From Pontederia crassipes (lineage: Eukaryota > Streptophyta > Magnoliopsida > Commelinales > Pontederiaceae), in NCBI GenBank assembly GCA_030549335.1, contig CM060197.1:20286501-20350500 (forward strand): 64,000 nucleotides of DNA, read 5' to 3'. Below are positions 58,651 to 64,000 of the stretch, one piece after another (the stretch's first letter is position 1; every line of letters starts with the position of its first letter). The notes under the pieces were generated by a model. It searched no databases and was not told the origin of the DNA. It worked only from the letters and a program-made list of their open reading frames with translations. A program made the position numbers and the translations under genes.

Positions 58651-61298
58651 TGATAGTGAAATTTAGGGGTTTAGTGATAACTTGCTGATTTTTGGGTCAA
58701 AAGTCAATTTTTTTCAATTTTTGTTTCAACTCCCAAACTCACTCTCTACTGCAAGTATACAGGTCAATTGTAGTTATCCAAATGTCATATCCACAGTGAT
58801 TTGAAGTCCAAGACACTCTAAGCAATCTAGATTATCCTTATCTAAAGTTAAAAATCCAAGAATTTGAAAGAAAGTTAAAACCGATTTCTAAAAAGGGCTA
58901 AAATGATAACTGATTTGGGATTTTTGAAAAGTTATCTAAACTGAATTGTAAATGCTAAATTAGAGGCTAAAAAGGTTTATCTATCAATGAGGAAGGTCCT
59001 CCTAGGAGTTGGGATTCATCTAATTTAATTATGGATGGAATTAGACAAGTTATCACTTTTTAGTCAAATCTAATTCAACCTTTAATATGACTGTTTTCAC
59101 AGCTCAATTAGACCAGAACTAAACAATATATTGTCATATGATTGTTAGCCAAGATGAATTAGAAAAGGATCCCCACTGAAAATCAAGTTATCATTAAGTT
59201 CAATCCAAGTCACTTTGCTGATTTTATTGGCATTTCAATAAAATCTGAAGTGATAACTTCTAAGTATAGTCACAAAATAAGGAAATCACTTCAATTATCT
59301 ATGAAGGAATGAAACCTATCCAATAATAGTGCTAGTGTTCCTTGGTTTATATCTAAACTACAAGAGGACTTTGATTCAACCTCTCGGCTGCAATTAAAAA
59401 TGAAGTCCACACTTAACACTAGATAATTGGAACCAATGTGCATAGAATCACAAATTTGGGAAAACAGAAATTGTCATTGCTCCTTGGCTCATCTCTAAAT
59501 CTCAAGGAAGGCCTTAAAACCATCTCTCAATGGTGGATTAAAGTAAGGCTTTTACAAAGAACAATCAGATTTCCTGAATTCAGGAAAATAGAAATCAACA
59601 ATACATTTCAATCAGGGAAAACCAATGGTGATTACAAAATTGAATCATAAGAATGTCAAACTTCTCAATTCATTTCTGAACAAGATTGGGACATATGATA
59701 ACTTCTCAGTTGTTCAGTTAATTTAGTTCCCAAATGACAATCAAATTCAATTGACTCAAAAAATCAGAATTCAGGAAATTCAGAATTTAGGAAAACAGAA
59801 ATCAGATTCCTAAATCAGATTTGGACCTAGAACTTGTCATTGATTCTTGTTTCATTTCTGAATCAAGAACAAATCATAAAACAACCTCTCAGTTGTAGAT
59901 ACAAGCAAGATCATACAATGTCAAGAGTAGGACATAAATAGATGAGTTCTGAATGCAGAAGCAGGAATTAGAAAACCAGAAAATGAGAAACTAGTGTAGG
60001 AAATCAGAAATTTCCATATCCATCCACAATTAATCTAGACTACTACCCTATCCTAGGAGACATGGAGTTTAGCTCCTCATAATTACAAAGTTTGATACAA
60101 AATAGATTGAAGAATAGAAGGAGATCATCTTTATTTTTGAAGGCTGTTATGCAGAAATCAACCACCCTTCAGCTCCTTCCACTCCAATTCAGCATCAATC
60201 CTTGCTTCCTTCTCGCAATGGCCGACCTCCCCCTGATTCCCAGGGTTTCTTCAGCTTATATATGTCCTATCATCACCTTTAGATCAGCATCTAAATGTTC
60301 CATAGCCTTGATGTAAGCCACCTGTCCAGATGACCCTGAAAATTCCAGCTGCTGCAACTTTTTGGATAGCAAAGTCAGTGGTTCCCCCCACCTTTTTCCA
60401 CCTTTTTATAACCTGTTTTCCCTTCTACAAAAGATAGAACACCAAGCATCAAAATCCTCAAATAGGAAATGAACAAATAAGGATAAGGAGAGCCACCAAG
60501 GTCAGCTCAAACATCAAATAAAATATGGTGTTATGGAGATGTGAAATTAGTAATTAAAATGATAAGTTTGAGAACCCGGAATGATAACTTTGCATAAATC
60601 TTGGAAAATGATCAAATATGGATGGTTCATAGCATTGAAGGCATCAAATGGATTAGGGTGGCAAGTGAGTGAAGTCAGAAATCAAATATGAATAAGATTT
60701 CATAAGAATGATAACTTGGGTGCCAAAACGATAACTTAATTGCCTTAAAAATGATAACTTGTCATAACTTAGGTTGTGCTTATCCAAATGTGATCAAATT
60801 TGAACAGTAATGAGTTAAGACAATGTTTTAATGATTGCTTAATGCCTTTGTGCAGAATTGATAGTTTTGCATATTGAAATGATAGTTTTGCCCTTTAACG
60901 ATAACTTGGCATTGGAAAATGATAACTTGGTCAAATGGATTTATAATTTTGCACAAATTGAGATATGATCATCCAAATATGATTTACTCATGATAGTAAT
61001 GGATTTAGGGCAAGAAAATCATTGAAAGTCAGCTCACTCAAAATAATGATAACTTGGCATATGGGAGTGATAACTTGTCCTAAAAATGATAACTTGGCAT
61101 AGAAATGAAATATTTATGGATTTTGGCATTTCAGAACCTCTATGCACATGGAATTAAGTATAAAATGTCGAGGAAGATAAACTAGTTATCACAATCCATG
61201 CATTCAAACATAATTGGCCAAAAGTTGGGCAAGGGGCTCGATATATATGATTTGAATAGAAAATGGGTTAAAAACATACTATGATCAACTAGTGTTCA
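58651..61298 (-). repeat. X2 5' LTR
   Basis: 2648 bp. Contains at least nine GATAACTT motifs between 60570 and 61100. Confidence 0.95.
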
Positions 61299-62328
61299 AT
61301 CTGCCAGGCAGGAAAGAAGATTGACATTTATCTATTAGACTATCAAGGGTGGGCCTGATGCGGCGAGCTAATAACTTGGCAATGACTCTATACATGATTA
61401 TACATAAAGTGATGGGTCTGAAATCAGTAACCTTGGTTGGATTAGGCTTTTTTGGAGTAAATATGAGAGAGGTAAGAGTCCATTCCCTAGGCAGCCGAGT
61501 GGTTTGGAAGAACTTATGAATTTCAATTATTATATCCTATCCAATGATGTGCCAATTGGTCTTATAGAACTCTAAAGTGAATCCATCAGGCCCAGGGACC
61601 ATAAGCTTTCAACAATTTCATCGTCAGTAATTGGGGCAATAAGGTGATCATTCCATGACCTATCCAACAATGGTAGGTCAGGCCAAGAAGATGATTAGGC
61701 TTTCAGAGATTTTTATATTGTTCAAAAAAAGCATTCATGATATCATTGTTATCTTGCAACTTAGTTCCAGATTCATTCTTAATACATTGTATTAAATTAT
61801 TATTATGTCTAATCATGGAGCTCAAATGAAAGAACTTTGTGTTCCTATCACCATCCTTAAGCCAATTTACCCTTGATTTGGACCACCACTTAAGTGTCAT
61901 TTGCCTTAAGATTGCAGCATGGTGATGATAAAGAGCATGGAGCCGCCCCAAATCATGATCAGATTTGGCTCCAGAGGATTCATCTTTTAGCTCTAGAGCG
62001 GCAATTTAATGGCCAAGCTCCGAAGCCTTAGTTTCAAGGTGTCCAAGTTGTTTTCTATTCCAATGTAAAGTGTTATGTTTGACATCCATAAGGGATTTAT
62101 GGATGGAAGTATTGGGCTGCCTCTTCTCCCAAATATCCATGACAATTTTCTGAGCCTCAGGGTACTCAAGCCAAAAAGCCTCATATTTAAATTGGTGGGG
62201 CTTTTGATTCTAGACTTAGTGTTAAGGAGAATCAGATTGTGATCGAAAGCACATCTAGGAAGCGATTGAAGAGTTAAGGTTGGGAAATTAAGCATCCAGT
62301 GAGAGTTAACGAGTAATCTGTCTAATCT

Positions 62329-62916
62329 TCACCAAATTCTAGCAAGGCCTTTCCTGTTATTACACCAAGTATATTGCGTGCCATGCATAGGAGTGTCAAT
62401 TAATCCATGGGCATCAATCAGATCATGAAGAGCTTGGATGGACTTGGTAAGAACAAAAGGGCGACCACCTTTTTTATCATTAACATGCATACATGTATTA
62501 AATTCCTCGACAATGGCCCAAGGAAAATCAGTAAGATGCATTCTAGTTAGATCTTTTCATAGTTTGGTTTTGATGTCTGGTAAAGTACTAGCATACACAC
62601 AAGTAAGCAGGAATGAAAATGAGTCGAAAGTGACATCTGCATTCAAGAATTGAGAGGAAGTGGAGATCAAGGTTACCTTTGTGCTATTATTATTTGGCCA
62701 AGCAATTAAAATTCCACCGGATGAAGAAGTACCTGGGGCAGCCAAATGGCACCAGTTCCTACCTAAGCGCCGAACAATAGTGTTGGATGATTTGGCAGTA
62801 GCATGAGTCTCCTGCAAAATGAGTAAGTCCAGTCTATGTTCTTTAATAATGTTGGTGAGACGGTCCCGGACACGGCTACGTAATGCCCCTCGACAGTTCC
62901 ACGATAACATCCTCAT
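62329..62916 (-). pseudogene. L1 ORF2 N-terminal endonuclease
   Basis: MRMLSWNCRGALRSRVRDRL is the standard plant L1 ORF2 opening; LLILQETHA carries the catalytic Glu; PWAIVEEFN corresponds to the usual GDFN site; DTPMHGTQYTWCNNRKG follows. A stop interrupts after DIKTKL (62557), and the GDFN Asp/Asn context is altered. The start codon overlaps the ORF1 stop (ATGA at 62916-62913). Confidence 0.85.
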
Positions 62917-63803
62917 TTTTTTAGATCCAGAGCTTCTGGACCTCGAACAATGTTTTTATTCCGGACCTGCATTGATGTTTGCGAGACATTAGTACCAGGT
63001 ATAATGTGTGATGCTTTAGATTTACCTTTTCCATGGCCGTCCTTCCCACATTTGACCTTCTTTTTGGGTTCTAGCATAGGCGGCACCTTCAGCGCCAGTA
63101 ACCTATCCTTCTTTTGCGACGTCCTTGGAGGCGGAATGAGATCCAAGTCTTCTAGTTCCACCTCGGAGCCATCGAATGATGCCGAGCGTGGAGAGGAGGA
63201 ACCTTGAGCTGCTGTAAATATTTCTTTCACATGATTCACTAAAGTGCCGTGATCCTGGCCCATGGTCGGCATGGACGGAGGTGAGGTTGGCCTGAGGGGA
63301 CCCGGAATGAAGGATGGCGATTTGATGTACTGAGGGGTTGGAAGAGGAGCGGAGGCCGGGGTTTTGCGGTGAGGCGAGGAGTGGAGATGAGGCCGAGGGT
63401 TTGAGACGAGCGGGGATTCAGCAGAGATACCATCGCTGGAACGAGCTGAAGAGGGAGTTGAGTGGGTGTTGGAGCCCATAACCAAGTGAGACGGTGTGAG
63501 GAGTTGCATCGTACGGTTGGATGGATTACATGTCAGCGATCCGAGGGAAACAAACGGGGGAAGCACAACCGTAGACTCAGATTGTTTGTATGTGTCGCAC
63601 GAAGGGGTACACATCAGCAATCCATGTGAGGTGGAAGGAGAAAACACACTCGTATAGGCAGTTTGCAACTCGAGGCCGGATGGGTCGCGGGATGAGAGAC
63701 ACGTCGACGATCCGTGGTTTTGTTGTGATGGGATACGAGTGGAACACGTGGCCCGATCCTGCAAGGCAGACAAAGAGCTGTTATCGATCTGGCCATTGGC
63801 CAC
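62913..63803 (-). CDS. L1 ORF1 remnant, Ser/Pro-rich
   Basis: 296-residue open frame directly upstream of ORF2. Mostly Ser/Pro/Thr-rich linker, then an acidic patch (SEVELEDLDLIPPP) and a basic tail (EPKKKVKCGKDGHGKGKSK). I do not see a complete CCHC knuckle or the DUF4283 domain usual in plant L1 ORF1; those would lie upstream. A stop precedes this frame, so the full ORF1 is probably broken. Confidence 0.6.
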   Translation of the reverse strand: MANGQIDNSSLSALQDRATCSTRIPSQQNHGSSTCLSSRDPSGLELQTAYTSVFSPSTSHGLLMCTPSCDTYKQSESTVVLPPFVSLGSLTCNPSNRTMQLLTPSHLVMGSNTHSTPSSARSSDGISAESPLVSNPRPHLHSSPHRKTPASAPLPTPQYIKSPSFIPGPLRPTSPPSMPTMGQDHGTLVNHVKEIFTAAQGSSSPRSASFDGSEVELEDLDLIPPPRTSQKKDRLLALKVPPMLEPKKKVKCGKDGHGKGKSKASHIIPGTNVSQTSMQVRNKNIVRGPEALDLKK

Positions 63804-64000
63804 AGATTAGATCTGATCGTTGGATGCAGGTGGGGCCTCCAGAGAGGTGGATGGTCGACTGTGATCTGACGATGGCACGGACTGTAGAGAGGACTGTAGA
63901 GAGGACTACAGAGAGGGGCAGTCCAGAATCTGACTCGGTTCAGCCCTATCATTCCGCAATCCCGGTCCACAGCCCGGTTTGCGATAGGGCAGCGGCGCAT

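Larger units (their letters stand above)
51556..61298 (-). mobile_element. Athila-like LTR element X2, gag-protease only, inserted in L1
   Basis: Two LTRs (58651-61298 upstream, 51556-54208 downstream on the - strand) around a 4.4-kb interior, with the 5-bp target duplication ATCTG at 51551-51555 and 61299-61303. Primer site 58627-58644 matches the tRNA-Asp 3' end with one mismatch; a purine tract GCTTGGGGGAG (- strand) abuts the downstream LTR. The interior codes for Athila-type gag and an aspartic protease; I see no reverse transcriptase, RNase H or integrase, so it looks like a non-autonomous gag-protease (TR-GAG-like) element. LTRs look roughly 96-98 percent identical by eye, suggesting an insertion of about one or two million years. 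Structure whole, coding parts with a handful of breaks. Fossil. Confidence 0.9.
61299..64000 (-). mobile_element. L1-type LINE, upstream half
   Basis: On the - strand: ORF1 remnant (63803-62913), then ORF2 with APE endonuclease (62916-62290) and the front of the reverse transcriptase (to 61304), where X2 entered in the conserved segment before LLSQEVTQSMNKG. Its 5' end is at or beyond the window edge; 63804-64000 is GC-richer and has no recognised domain. Confidence 0.85.

Overview
Plant nuclear DNA, most likely from a monocot: host genes have spliced introns, one host gene is a near-saturated GC3 single exon, and everything else is a dense nest of plant transposable elements. Three host genes are supported: (1) the 3' part of an HVA22-like (k-type) membrane protein gene, + strand, exons at 375-7151; (2) an intronless CDI-type nucleotide-diphospho-sugar transferase at 9376-10179, + strand; (3) a complete nine-exon TMEM33/Pom33-family membrane protein gene at 31590-25331, - strand. 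All exon joins were worked out by hand from splice sites and reading phase.

Layout. 1-7.3 kb: HVA22k gene whose 5.75-kb intron holds a full-length RTE LINE (1739-4905, perfect 15-bp target duplication, uninterrupted 1007-aa ORF) and two short internally deleted relatives. 7.3-9.25 kb: AT-rich spacer. 9.25-10.2 kb: CDI gene. 10.6-13.1 kb: solo LTR of a Ty3/gypsy family (here family Y) with a 5-bp target duplication, carrying tandem repeats and an array of small hairpins. 13.1-22.25 kb: old Ty1/copia element on the - strand, split by a hAT transposon (14813-19013). 22.6-24.3 kb: G/C hairpin minisatellite, a possible LTR remnant and a MITE-like AT-rich element. 25.3-31.6 kb: TMEM33-like gene with a third short RTE derivative in its last intron. 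32.8-39.3 kb: Mutator-like element (MULE) with a decayed FAR1-type transposase, GC-rich minisatellites at both ends and an antisense two-exon GRF-zinc-finger ORF. 39.3-45.2 kb: family Y gypsy (Tekay/Del-like chromovirus) inserted in the MULE. 45.2-49.3 kb: incomplete Athila-like element (X1). 49.3-64.0 kb: L1-type LINE on the - strand, split by a second Athila-like element, X2 (51556-61298), which has two 2.65-kb LTRs, a tRNA-Asp type primer site, a 5-bp target duplication, and gag plus protease but no visible reverse transcriptase or integrase.

Relative order of events readable from nesting: L1 before X2; copia before hAT; MULE before Y before X1. The host genes do not form a pathway. The observations I rate highest are the covarying 25-bp-period hairpin array inside the family Y LTR, the intact RTE LINE with three short derivatives that all bring a 10-bp inverted repeat together, the small GRF-finger ORF in the MULE, and the gag-protease-only Athila-like element.
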